12,957 nt of DNA from positions 1-12,957 of the forward strand of contig JAVEVF010000050.1 in assembly GCA_034005175.1 (NCBI GenBank). Direction: 5' to 3'. Shown piece after piece: positions 4,630 through 11,953 of this stretch (positions are counted from its first letter, which is position 1; each line of letters begins with the position of its first letter). Origin of the DNA: JAVEVF01 sp034005175 (GTDB taxonomy: Bacteria > Actinomycetota > Coriobacteriia > Anaerosomatales > SLCP01). The translations under genes were made by a program, and so were the position numbers. The notes under the pieces were generated by a model. It was given only the letters and a program-made list of their open reading frames with translations. It did no database searches and had not been told where the DNA came from.

Positions 4630-7313
4630 TGGCCGCTTCAAACGACCTCGTATCCGCGCGCGACGCACAGCGCAGACCATGGCATTCACTAGGCGCTGAA
4701 GAAGCGCTCGCTGAGCTCGACGGTGTTCGCGAAGGTCTCTCGGCGGCCGAGGCAGCTGCCCGGTTCGAGACATACGGCGCCAACGTGCTGCCAGAAGGCG
4801 AAGTGCGCACGCTCGGCAACATGATCGCTGACCAGTTCAAAGACTTCCTCATACTCCTGCTCATCGCTGCCGCAGCCATCTCCGCCATGCTTGGCGAGGT
4901 CACTGACACCATCGCCATCATCGTCATCATCCTTCTCAACGCCACTATCGGTGTGATTCAAGAGTACCGGGCCGAGCGGGCCATGGAGGCCCTGCGTGAG
5001 ATGGCTGCCGCGCACGCCTCGGTGCGTCGGGACGGCCAGCTGCTTGATATCTCGGCCGCAGACCTCGTCCCCGGCGACATCGTGCTGCTGGAGGCCGGAC
5101 GGGTGGTCCCTGCGGATCTGCGCATCGTCGAAAGCGCCCAGCTGCGCATCGCTGAGGCGGCGCTCACAGGGGAGTCCGAGGCTGTTGAGAAGCGCGTTGA
5201 GCCCGTCACTGCCGAGGAGACCGCTCTGGGCGACCGCATCTCCATGGCATACCGCGGCACCCAAGTGGTGCACGGCCGTGGCGAGGGCGTTGTCGTGGAG
5301 ACGGGCATCTCGACCGAGCTTGGTCGCATCGCAGATCTGCTCGCGCGAACCGAAGACGTGAAGACTCCCCTGCAAAAGCGGCTCGCGGGCTTCGGCCGCA
5401 CGTTGGGGTTGGCGGCGCTCGCGCTGTGTGCAGTGGTGTTCGTTGTGGGCGTCATCCGCGGCGAGGAGCCGCTACTCATGTTCATGACCGCCGTGAGCCT
5501 TGCGGTCGCTGCGGTTCCCGAGGCGTTGCCCGCCGTCGCGACCATCACGCTAGCGCTTGGCGCACGGCGCATGGTGCGCACGAACGCGCTCGTGCGCAAG
5601 CTTCCAGCGGTCGAGACGCTCGGGTCTGTGACGTACATCTGCACCGACAAGACCGGCACGCTCACTGTGAACCGCATGGTCGCAGAGCGCTTCCTGCTCG
5701 CAAGCGGAGAAGCGGCTGCACGCCCCGATGAGGCCGCTGGCCCGGTATGGGAGGAGTACTGGCGCGCCATGTCGCTTTGCAGCGATGTGGTTCCGAGCCA
5801 GGATGGCGACGCTCTCGGTGACCCCACGGAGACTGCGCTCTACGTCGCGGCGGCTGCTGCAGGCCACGTGCGCAATGTGGTCGAGAAGCGTTGGCCGCGC
5901 GTCGCCGAGCTGCCGTTCGACTCCGAGCGCAAGCTCATGACGACCTTCCACTCCTCGCCTGACGGCGGAGTCGTCTCAGTCACCAAGGGAGCGGCCGAGG
6001 CCGTGCTCGCACGCTCGGCCACGGAGCAGGACAGTGCAGGCAGCAGCCCCATCGATACCGAGGAGCTCGAGGCGGTCATCGACGAGATCTCCGGGGACGG
6101 CTTGCGCGTGCTGGCCTTCGGCACTCGGCGCTTCGATGATCTGCCGGAAGATCTCTCGGCCGCCGAGCGCGACATGGTCTTTCTGGGACTGGCGGGCCTC
6201 ATGGACCCGCCTCGCGAGGAAGCTGCCGAGGCCGTGCGGCTGTGCAAGACAGCCGGCGTCGTACCGGTGATGATCACCGGCGACCACCCCGCGACCGCTC
6301 TTTCCATCGCGCGGAGAATCGGTATCGCCGAGCGCGAGACCGAGGTCGTCACCGGAATCGAGCTTGACCGTTTGACGCTCGAAGAGCTGGAATCCCGCGT
6401 GCTGAATACGCATGTATACGCGCGCGTTGCGCCCGAGCAGAAGCTGAAGATCGTCAGCGCGTTGCAGGACAAGGGCCAGTTCGTCGCCATGACGGGAGAT
6501 GGCGTGAACGACGCCCCTGCCCTTAAGCAAGCTGACATCGGTGTGGCCATGGGCATCACCGGCACGGACGTCGCAAAAGAAGCTGCATCGATGATCCTGC
6601 TTGATGACAACTTCTCTACCATCGTGCATGCGGTGGAAGAGGGCCGGCGCATCTATGACAACATCCGCAAGTTCATCGGATACATCCTGCCGAGCAATGC
6701 TGGTGAGATCTTCACGATTCTGCTGGCGCCGTTCCTCGGTCTGCCCATCCCGCTGCTGCCCATTCACATATTGTGGGTGAACCTTGTCACCGATGGCCTG
6801 CCTGGCCTGGCCTATGCCGCAGAGCCTGCCGAGAAGGACATCATGAAGCGCCCTCCGCGTCCGCCAGAGCAAAGCGTGCTTGCCGATGGCATGGCAGCAC
6901 GCGTTCTGTGGGTGGGCCTGCTGCTTGGCGCCGTGACACTGGCGGTGATGGCGTTCGCCATGAATGTGCTCGGTGACGACGTGGATACCTGGCGCAGCAT
7001 GGCGTTCACGACGCTGTGCCTCAGCCAGCTCGGCAACGCGCTCGCGGTGCGCTCGACGACTGAATCAGCGTTCTCGCAGGGGTTGTTCTCGAACCGGCTG
7101 ATGACCGGTGCGTTGATGATATCGGTCTTGGCGCAGTTGGCGACGTTGTACGTACCGTTCCTCAACCCTGTCTTCCGCACAGTGCCGCTCGCGCCTCTGG
7201 AGCTCGGCATCGTTCTGGCGGCATCCACTGTGGTCTTTTGGGCTGTGGAAGCAGAGAAGCTCGTGCGCAGAAGGCTTGCACGCCGAGACAGAGCCGAGGT
7301 GGCAGCGCAATAG
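4629..7313 (+). CDS. Calcium-type P-type ATPase (P2A, SERCA-like)
   Basis: 894 residues; cation-pumping P-type ATPase of the cytoplasmic membrane, most likely exporting Ca2+. In order: an N-terminal cation-ATPase region (about 18-90), first membrane pair (about 70-110), actuator motif TGES (180-183), M4 ion motif PEALP (297-301), phosphorylation motif DKTGTLT (340-346), nucleotide-domain KGA (453-455), TGDHPAT (550-556), hinge TGDGVNDAP (622-630), then six C-terminal spans. M5 has N690 and E693, and M6 has N718, T721 and D722 (NLVTDGLP), matching SERCA calcium ligands. At the M8 position where SERCA has a Glu there is Q800 (SQLGNAL), which hints at a single Ca2+ site. The start ATG overlaps the sdaAA stop by one base, with GGGAGG (4619-4624) as ribosome site. 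PacL-like proteins are the nearest family; Mn2+ transport cannot be excluded. Confidence 0.92.
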   Translation: MAASNDLVSARDAQRRPWHSLGAEEALAELDGVREGLSAAEAAARFETYGANVLPEGEVRTLGNMIADQFKDFLILLLIAAAAISAMLGEVTDTIAIIVIILLNATIGVIQEYRAERAMEALREMAAAHASVRRDGQLLDISAADLVPGDIVLLEAGRVVPADLRIVESAQLRIAEAALTGESEAVEKRVEPVTAEETALGDRISMAYRGTQVVHGRGEGVVVETGISTELGRIADLLARTEDVKTPLQKRLAGFGRTLGLAALALCAVVFVVGVIRGEEPLLMFMTAVSLAVAAVPEALPAVATITLALGARRMVRTNALVRKLPAVETLGSVTYICTDKTGTLTVNRMVAERFLLASGEAAARPDEAAGPVWEEYWRAMSLCSDVVPSQDGDALGDPTETALYVAAAAAGHVRNVVEKRWPRVAELPFDSERKLMTTFHSSPDGGVVSVTKGAAEAVLARSATEQDSAGSSPIDTEELEAVIDEISGDGLRVLAFGTRRFDDLPEDLSAAERDMVFLGLAGLMDPPREEAAEAVRLCKTAGVVPVMITGDHPATALSIARRIGIAERETEVVTGIELDRLTLEELESRVLNTHVYARVAPEQKLKIVSALQDKGQFVAMTGDGVNDAPALKQADIGVAMGITGTDVAKEAASMILLDDNFSTIVHAVEEGRRIYDNIRKFIGYILPSNAGEIFTILLAPFLGLPIPLLPIHILWVNLVTDGLPGLAYAAEPAEKDIMKRPPRPPEQSVLADGMAARVLWVGLLLGAVTLAVMAFAMNVLGDDVDTWRSMAFTTLCLSQLGNALAVRSTTESAFSQGLFSNRLMTGALMISVLAQLATLYVPFLNPVFRTVPLAPLELGIVLAASTVVFWAVEAEKLVRRRLARRDRAEVAAQ

Positions 7314-7315
7314 CG

Positions 7316-7346
7316 AGACAGCAGGCGACTCCGCCGCCTGCTGTCT
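7316..7346. terminator. 12-bp perfect stem-loop between convergent genes
   Basis: AGACAGCAGGCG (7316-7327) and CGCCTGCTGTCT (7335-7346) are exact reverse complements with a 7-nt loop. The structure starts 3 nt after the ATPase stop and ends 2 nt before the ddl stop, filling the whole 34-base convergent gap, so it can serve both transcripts. Neither side has a clear T-run, as is often so in high-GC bacteria. It may act with Rho or protect 3' ends instead of ending transcription alone. Confidence 0.65.
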
Positions 7347-7347
7347 G

Positions 7348-8289
7348 CTAGGCGTCTTCGAGCGCTAGCCGCACGAGCCGGTCGCACAGCTCAGGAAACC
7401 CGATTCCTGCAGCAGCGGCGGCATCGGGGAGCAAGCTTGTAGGCGTCATGCCAGGTATGGTGTTCACTTCGAGCAGCTCGACTCGGCCCTCATTGGTGAC
7501 GATGGTGTCGGCACGCGACATCCCCCGACATCCAAGCACAGAATGTGCGAGCAATGACACGCGGGCGCACTCCGCCCGCACCTCCTCAGTCACACGAGCA
7601 GGGATGATGTGCTGGCTCATGCCCGGAACATACTTCGACTCATAGTCGTAAAACTCGTGTTCGGGGACGATCTCGATCGTGGGCAGCGCGATGGGATTCT
7701 CGTTGCCAATCACCCCGACGGTCACCTCGACCCCGCTCACGAACTCTTCGATGAGCACGCTGCTGTCATGGCGAAACGCCTCCTCGAGCGCGCTCGGCAG
7801 CTCGGCGGGGGTGTGCGCGATGGTCACTCCTATCGCCGAGCCCTCGTTGGCTGGCTTCACCACTGTCTTGGGGCCCAGCAAGCAAGTCGCCTCGTCGAGG
7901 TCGATCTCGTCTGTGCGGCGTACGTGAACATACGCGGGCGTAGGTATGCCGGCGTGCGCGAAGAAGTGCTTCGACATGACCTTGTCCATCGCTAGCGCGC
8001 TCGCCAGCACGCCAGAGCCTACATATCTCAGCCCCAAGAGCTCCAACAGCCCTTGCACCGTACCGTCCTCGCCAAAACGACCATGCAGGCAGATGAAGAC
8101 CACGTCGGGCATGGTGACCGCTAATTCGCCGATGAACTCCGTGTCCCCCGTGTCGATGGCAAGGACCTCATGACCGCGCTCTCGCAGGGCAGTGGCCACC
8201 TGTGAGCCGGTTGTGAGCGAAACCTCCCGCTCGGCCGAGCGGCCGCCCATGAGGACAGCGATTCTATATGTCGGAGCGTTACCGACCAC
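7348..8289 (-). CDS. ddl: D-alanine--D-alanine ligase
   Basis: 313 residues, the size of E. coli DdlB. ATP-grasp enzyme that joins two D-alanines for the peptidoglycan stem peptide, in the cytoplasm. Motifs: GGRSAEREVSL (15-25), HGRFGEDGTVQG (69-80), KPANEGS (145-151), EEFVSGVEVTVG (181-192), EFYDYESKY (212-220) and EVNTIPGMT (274-282). Metal ligands D261, E274 and N276 are in place. S151, E188 and Y216 correspond to the Ser-Glu-Tyr triad of D-Ala-D-Ala ligases. The Tyr argues against a D-lactate-type, vancomycin-resistance ligase. The start is a GTG at 8289, with AAGGA (8296-8300) 6 nt upstream, 24 nt after the preceding membrane protein gene, so the two form an operon. It converges with the ATPase gene across a stem-loop. 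Confidence 0.95.
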   Translation of the reverse strand: MVGNAPTYRIAVLMGGRSAEREVSLTTGSQVATALRERGHEVLAIDTGDTEFIGELAVTMPDVVFICLHGRFGEDGTVQGLLELLGLRYVGSGVLASALAMDKVMSKHFFAHAGIPTPAYVHVRRTDEIDLDEATCLLGPKTVVKPANEGSAIGVTIAHTPAELPSALEEAFRHDSSVLIEEFVSGVEVTVGVIGNENPIALPTIEIVPEHEFYDYESKYVPGMSQHIIPARVTEEVRAECARVSLLAHSVLGCRGMSRADTIVTNEGRVELLEVNTIPGMTPTSLLPDAAAAAGIGFPELCDRLVRLALEDA

Positions 8290-8313
8290 CCTGCGTCCTT
8301 CCCCTCACATCGC

Positions 8314-8757
8314 TCAGATCAAGCCGAGCCGCAGTGCATCCACGATCAGAAGCGCACCCCACCACATCAGGATTCCGGCAAGCGTGGCTGCGGCCCCCCG
8401 AACAAGCGCAGTCGTGAGCAACCCGCTGCGGCAGTCTGCTGGGGCCTTGCTGCGCGCTATGAGCCACACGGAAAACGATAGCAGCGGGCCAAGCGCCACA
8501 CACACCAGCGCAGCAACGAGCAGCGCAGGATATGTGGGATTCTCAAGCGGCACCGCAGCGCTGGCGGGGCCATGAAGCAACATCACGGTAAGAGAGGAAA
8601 GCGCCACCCACACAAGCAAGTACAGCAAGAACGGCCATCCAACAAGGTGACTCTTGGGCCGGCATGACGGCTCTGCCCGTATCACAGGCTCTGCAGCCAC
8701 CTGTTGCTCGTCGATTGGCCCGCCCTCCTCGGATCGCACTAATGTCTGATTGCTCAT
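8314..8757 (-). CDS. Uncharacterised three-span membrane protein
   Basis: 147 residues. Residues 1-40 are polar with several Glu and Gln residues. Three hydrophobic segments follow at about 41-62 (WPFLLYLLVWVALSSLTVML), 77-101 and 113-141. The charged loop near 102-111 (ARSKAPADCR) suggests the second loop faces the cytoplasm. I do not recognise a family. The ATG at 8757 has no Shine-Dalgarno but has a -10-like box 6 nt upstream, so translation may be leaderless. The gene runs into ddl after 24 nt, which makes a cell-envelope role plausible but no more. It could resemble the small subunit-like membrane proteins found beside ATP synthase or transport genes, but nothing specific supports that. 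Confidence 0.7.
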   Translation of the reverse strand: MSNQTLVRSEEGGPIDEQQVAAEPVIRAEPSCRPKSHLVGWPFLLYLLVWVALSSLTVMLLHGPASAAVPLENPTYPALLVAALVCVALGPLLSFSVWLIARSKAPADCRSGLLTTALVRGAAATLAGILMWWGALLIVDALRLGLI

Positions 8758-8763
8758 CAGTCG

Positions 8764-8793
8764 AGTTTACGCGACGTGACGCGCGCGCGTCGA
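8764..8793 (-). promoter_or_regulatory. Putative leaderless promoter of membrane protein-ddl operon
   Basis: On the minus strand TAAACT (8769-8764) is exactly 6 nt before the ATG at 8757, and TCGACG (8793-8788, 4 of 6 match to TTGACA) is 18 bp further up. No ribosome site exists before the ATG. The geometry is the same as at sdaAB. The spacer contains the GC-only palindrome at 8778-8791. Confidence 0.5.
8778..8791. repeat. 14-bp perfect palindrome GACGCGCGCGCGTC
   Basis: A perfect 14-bp palindrome of alternating purine and pyrimidine lies mostly in the spacer of the putative promoter for the minus-strand membrane protein gene. It could be an operator or a sequence prone to Z-form DNA; it could also be chance in GC-rich DNA. 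Confidence 0.4.
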
Positions 8794-8867
8794 CTATTCC
8801 CCGGCCGCGGCCTTCGGGGCTTCTCGGCCACGTGCCCCCACAGTGTATGGTGTGATTCTTTCGTGCA

Positions 8868-8887
8868 GTTTCGCACACTGTCGAAAC
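8868..8887. promoter_or_regulatory. Inverted repeat overlapping the htrA -35 region
   Basis: GTTTCG (8868-8873) and CGAAAC (8882-8887) are exact reverse complements separated by 8 bp. The right arm covers the putative htrA -35 (8881-8886), where a bound regulator could repress or activate. The same stretch holds an overlapping short repeat (GTGC 8863-8866 / GCAC 8873-8876). The regulator is unknown. Confidence 0.4.
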
Positions 8888-8910
8888 ATGTGGATGTACG
8901 GGCATAGAAT
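8881..8910 (+). promoter_or_regulatory. Putative promoter of htrA-rubrerythrin-rlmN
   Basis: TAGAAT (8905-8910) is a good -10, with TCGAAA (8881-8886) 18 bp upstream as a weak -35. Transcription would start near 8917, leaving about 60 nt of leader before the htrA ATG. The 8758-8976 gap also holds the divergent promoter of the minus-strand operon; I see no small gene in it. Confidence 0.45.
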
Positions 8911-8976
8911 CTGCAACGCATATCGCGCACAAGCGACAACGGACGCCCGCTGAGGGCCGACTTTCCGAGGTGAACC

Positions 8977-10350
8977 ATGAATCCTGAATCTCCTGACAAC
9001 ACCGACCACGGCGAACCGGCCGAGCCACCCGCCCAGTCTGAGCCGACCGCTCCTCCTCCTGCTGCCGCCACGGCGCCCGTCGCCGCTCCGGCCTCATCTG
9101 TGGCAGCGCCTGTCGCCGCACCCGAGCGTCGTCATGGGCCTTCTGTGGGAGCCGTCGTGGCCATCGCACTCGTGGTGGCGCTGTTCGCGGGGGCGGTCTC
9201 GGGCGCAGTCTCCTCATTCGCAACAAGCTGGCTTTCCGATAGGTCGCATGGCGGCCGCAGCGACACGGTGCGCGTGTTGCCGCCCGAGACCGACGAGCCT
9301 GTCGTAGCAGCAGCGGCAGCCGCGCTTCCCAGCGTCGTCAACATCGATGTCACGGGTTCTGCGCAAGCCGATGGCGACCTCGGCGGTCTGCCCGAAGGCC
9401 ACCCGAACGCACCGATGCGCGGCAATGGCTCGGGTATCGCATACCGCACCACCGATGACGGAGGAACCTATATCGTCACCAACACGCACGTGGTGGAGAC
9501 AGCCAAGGAGATCTACGTCACCGGTGTAGACCGCGAACGCCGCAAAGCAGAGCTCGTGGGTGTTGATGCCGAGACGGACATCGCGGTGGTGCGCATCGAT
9601 GGCGAGCTGCCTGTGATATCGCTCGGTGACTCTGACGACCTTCAGGTGGGGCAGTCCGCCACCGCCATCGGCTCGCCGTTCGGTCTCTCGCAGTCGGTGA
9701 CCTCCGGCGTCATCTCGGCGATTGGCCGGTCGCTTCCCGGAAGCACCGGACGCAAGGGCAACGTCTACCCGCTCGTCGACGTGATCCAGACCGACGCAGC
9801 CATCAATCCCGGCAACTCCGGCGGTGCCTTGGTCGACCGGGAAGGCAAGCTCATAGGCATGAACACGGCCATATACTCGGATAGCGGAACAAGTGGGGGC
9901 ATCGGGTTTGCGGTGCCGGTGAACACCGTGGTCCGAGTCGCCGAGCAGATCATCGAGTCGGGCTCAGCGCAGACACCCTTCCTCGGCATCATCGGCCAAG
10001 ATGTGACAGCCGACGTCGCGCAAGAAGAGCACCTCGATGTTGACGAAGGAGCCTTCATCGTCGAGGTCATATCGGGAACCAAGGCTGACGAAGCGGGTCT
10101 GCGGGGCAGAGATGTCATCACCTCTATCGATGGCGAACCCATCCGCACGATGGATGACCTACTGTTGCAGGTGCGCCGCAAGGACATCGGCTCAACGGTG
10201 ACGTTGAAGGTCTGGCGGGATGGAAAGACCGTCGAGGTCCAGATGGAAGTAGGCGTGAAGCCTGCCGATCTCGAGACTCCCGGAACCGAGCCGAGCAACA
10301 CCCCGGATTCCAAACCAGAGACACAAACCCCCCAGGGCAACAACGAGTAA
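8977..10350 (+). CDS. htrA: HtrA/DegP-family membrane-anchored serine protease
   Basis: 457 residues. Residues 1-55 are a cytoplasmic low-complexity Pro/Ala/Glu tail. Residues about 57-82 form one membrane span (VGAVVAIALVVALFAGAVSG), placing the rest outside the cell. The trypsin-like domain covers about 107-330 with the triad H171 (TNTHVVE), D201 (TDIAVVR) and S281 (GNSGGAL). A single PDZ domain follows (about 335-425), including EAGLRGRDVI and a DG-containing loop. The last 30 residues are a polar, likely disordered tail. This is the usual build of actinobacterial and Gram-positive HtrA-type quality-control proteases acting on misfolded envelope proteins. The ribosome site GAGG (8967-8970) is 6 nt before the ATG. 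It is first in a likely operon with rubrerythrin and rlmN, which suggests a stress response. Confidence 0.94.
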   Translation: MNPESPDNTDHGEPAEPPAQSEPTAPPPAAATAPVAAPASSVAAPVAAPERRHGPSVGAVVAIALVVALFAGAVSGAVSSFATSWLSDRSHGGRSDTVRVLPPETDEPVVAAAAAALPSVVNIDVTGSAQADGDLGGLPEGHPNAPMRGNGSGIAYRTTDDGGTYIVTNTHVVETAKEIYVTGVDRERRKAELVGVDAETDIAVVRIDGELPVISLGDSDDLQVGQSATAIGSPFGLSQSVTSGVISAIGRSLPGSTGRKGNVYPLVDVIQTDAAINPGNSGGALVDREGKLIGMNTAIYSDSGTSGGIGFAVPVNTVVRVAEQIIESGSAQTPFLGIIGQDVTADVAQEEHLDVDEGAFIVEVISGTKADEAGLRGRDVITSIDGEPIRTMDDLLLQVRRKDIGSTVTLKVWRDGKTVEVQMEVGVKPADLETPGTEPSNTPDSKPETQTPQGNNE

Positions 10351-10361
10351 CCGGCCCCGAT

Positions 10362-10375
10362 GGCGCCAAGGCGCC
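10362..10375 (+). other. Short hairpin between htrA and rubrerythrin
   Basis: GGCGC (10362-10366) and GCGCC (10371-10375) pair around a CAAG loop. An outer CCGGC (10351-10355) / GCCGG (10373-10377) is an alternative pairing. It ends just at the start of the rubrerythrin ribosome site GGAAGGAG (10376-10383). It could weaken read-through, protect the upstream mRNA, or modulate ribosome access. There is no T-run. Confidence 0.4.
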
Positions 10376-10392
10376 GGAAGGAGTGAGTGAGC

Positions 10393-10899
10393 ATGGTGGA
10401 GAGATTCCGGTGCAGGTCGTGCGGGTACTACCACGTAGGTCCAGCACCTGAGCGCTGTCCGGTGTGCGGTGCCCCGCAGCGGATGTTCGTCGAGTACGAG
10501 GGCCCCGGTGACCTCGCAGGCACCGAGACCCTCAAGAACCTGAAGACGGCGTTCGCCGGCGAATCGCGGGCTAATCGCATGTACACCCTCTTCTCGCGCA
10601 TCGCCGAGCTTGAAGGCCACGGACCAGCGAAGGACGCGTTTGATCGAGCGCTCACCGAGGAGACCGCGCACGCGCTGGGCCATCTCGCTTACATGGGTGG
10701 CTTTGGGTCTACCGCTGAGAACCTTGCTACTGCGGTCGCTGGCGAGGCCTACGAGTACGAGTCCATGTACCCGGACTTCGCCGAGGTGGCCGAGAAGGAA
10801 GGCTTCTCTGACATCGCCTACTACTTCCGGTCGGTGGGCAGGTTCGAGAATGAGCATCGTGCGCAGTTCGGGAAGGCTGCCGAGGGTAGTGGCGAATAG
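10393..10899 (+). CDS. Rubrerythrin with N-terminal rubredoxin domain (reverse type)
   Basis: 168 residues from the ATG at 10393, with GGAAGGAG (10376-10383) 9 nt upstream. A GTG two codons earlier (10387) is only 3 nt from that site and is less likely. The N-terminus is a rubredoxin-like iron site: CRSC (7-10) and CPVC (22-25). From about residue 45 a four-helix diiron domain follows, with ligands E58 (GESRAN), E91-x2-H94 (EETAH), E119 and E122 (GEAYE), and E153-x2-H156 (ENEH). This domain order is the reverse of classical rubrerythrin and is known from anaerobes, where such proteins reduce hydrogen peroxide and are induced by oxygen. It lies 42 nt after htrA and overlaps the start of rlmN. 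Confidence 0.93.
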   Translation: MVERFRCRSCGYYHVGPAPERCPVCGAPQRMFVEYEGPGDLAGTETLKNLKTAFAGESRANRMYTLFSRIAELEGHGPAKDAFDRALTEETAHALGHLAYMGGFGSTAENLATAVAGEAYEYESMYPDFAEVAEKEGFSDIAYYFRSVGRFENEHRAQFGKAAEGSGE

Positions 10900-11953
10900 C
10901 AGTGGGGCATGCCCTGATCCGCTGCTTGGCGTGGCCGCATACGACCGCGAGGCGCTGGCTGCATGGCTCGCGAATCGAGGCGAGCCTGGCTTTCGGACAG
11001 GTCAGCTCGTGCGCTGGCTCTACCAGCGTGGAGCGGCTTCTTACGAGGAGATGACCGATCTACCAGCTGCTCTGCGAGCGGCGCTTGCGGAGCAGCTGGT
11101 GCTCGCACGTCCGCGCCTTGAGGTCACAGAGGTCTCCAAGCTCGATGACACTCGTCGCTACCTATGGCGCCTCGCCGACGGGGCCACCGTCGAAAGCGTC
11201 GGGCTCCCCGCCGACGACCGCCTCACGGTGTGCTTCTCCGCCCAGGCTGGATGCGCGATGGGATGCTCGTTTTGCGCGACGGCTGCCGGGGGGCTTGCGC
11301 GCAATCTCGGACCGGGGGAGATGGCCGACCAGGTAAGGCTGGTGGGCGAGGACTTCGCTGCCCGCGTCACTAATGCGGTGGCCATGGGTCAGGGGGAACC
11401 CTTCGCGAACTACGACGCCACGCTGGGCGGCCTTCGCCTCATGAACGATGCCGACGGGCTGGGAATCGGCGCGCGTCATCTCACCGTCTCAACCTGCGGC
11501 ATCATCAGCGGGATCGAGCGGTTCTCTCGTGAACCCGAGCAGTTCACTCTCGCGGTCTCGCTGCACTCGGCCGTGCAGGCCACGCGTGATTCCCTCATGC
11601 CCGGCGTGCGCACCCAGAGACTGCCCGAGCTGCGTGAAGCCCTTGAGCGCTACACTCGGCGCACTGGCCGTCGCGTCTCCCTCGAATACGCGCTGGCCGA
11701 GGGCATCAACGACTCTGAGGCGGAGATCGGGGCACTCATCAGGTTTTGCGCGGGGCTGCTCTGCCACGTGAACCTCATCCCTGTGAACCCTGTCGCAGAC
11801 CGCACCCACCTGCGACCATCCGCCGAGCGCCTCTCGTTGTCCTTGGCGGCACTCGAGTCAGCCGGGGTTCAAGCGACCGTCAGGACAGAGCGCGGGGCTG
11901 ACATCGAGGCGGCGTGCGGACAGCTTACTCAGCGACACGCCGACGCGAAGTGA
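10889..11953 (+). CDS. rlmN: RlmN, dual-specificity rRNA/tRNA adenine-C2 methyltransferase
   Basis: 354 residues if begun at the GTG at 10889, close to the family's 340-385. Radical SAM enzyme that methylates C2 of A2503 in 23S rRNA and of A37 in some tRNAs. The N-terminal domain shows the family signature GEPGFRTGQLVRWLYQRG (31-48). The [4Fe-4S] motif CxxxCxxC is C122, C126 and C129 (GCAMGCSFC). C115, seven residues before it, matches the conserved Cys at E. coli 118, and C343 in ACGQL matches the methyl-carrying Cys 355. MGQGEPFANYD is the family's MGxGEPxxNYD. There is no ATG near the start: GTG 10889 overlaps rubrerythrin by 11 nt with GGAAGG 12 nt upstream, while GTG 10931 would give a shorter protein without a ribosome site. 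The 3' end overlaps the opposing nuclease gene by 29 bp. Confidence 0.93.
   Translation: MANSSGACPDPLLGVAAYDREALAAWLANRGEPGFRTGQLVRWLYQRGAASYEEMTDLPAALRAALAEQLVLARPRLEVTEVSKLDDTRRYLWRLADGATVESVGLPADDRLTVCFSAQAGCAMGCSFCATAAGGLARNLGPGEMADQVRLVGEDFAARVTNAVAMGQGEPFANYDATLGGLRLMNDADGLGIGARHLTVSTCGIISGIERFSREPEQFTLAVSLHSAVQATRDSLMPGVRTQRLPELREALERYTRRTGRRVSLEYALAEGINDSEAEIGALIRFCAGLLCHVNLIPVNPVADRTHLRPSAERLSLSLAALESAGVQATVRTERGADIEAACGQLTQRHADAK

Noticed and set aside
4689..6872. Long minus-strand ORFs (228-298 residues) opposite the P-type ATPase gene
   Set aside because: These are antisense shadows of a well-motifed ATPase in GC-rich DNA; their translations are low-complexity with no domain.
8799..8819. 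CCCCG...CGGGG stem in the htrA upstream gap
   Set aside because: Short GC arms with an 11-nt loop in very GC-rich DNA, not placed after any gene; probably chance.
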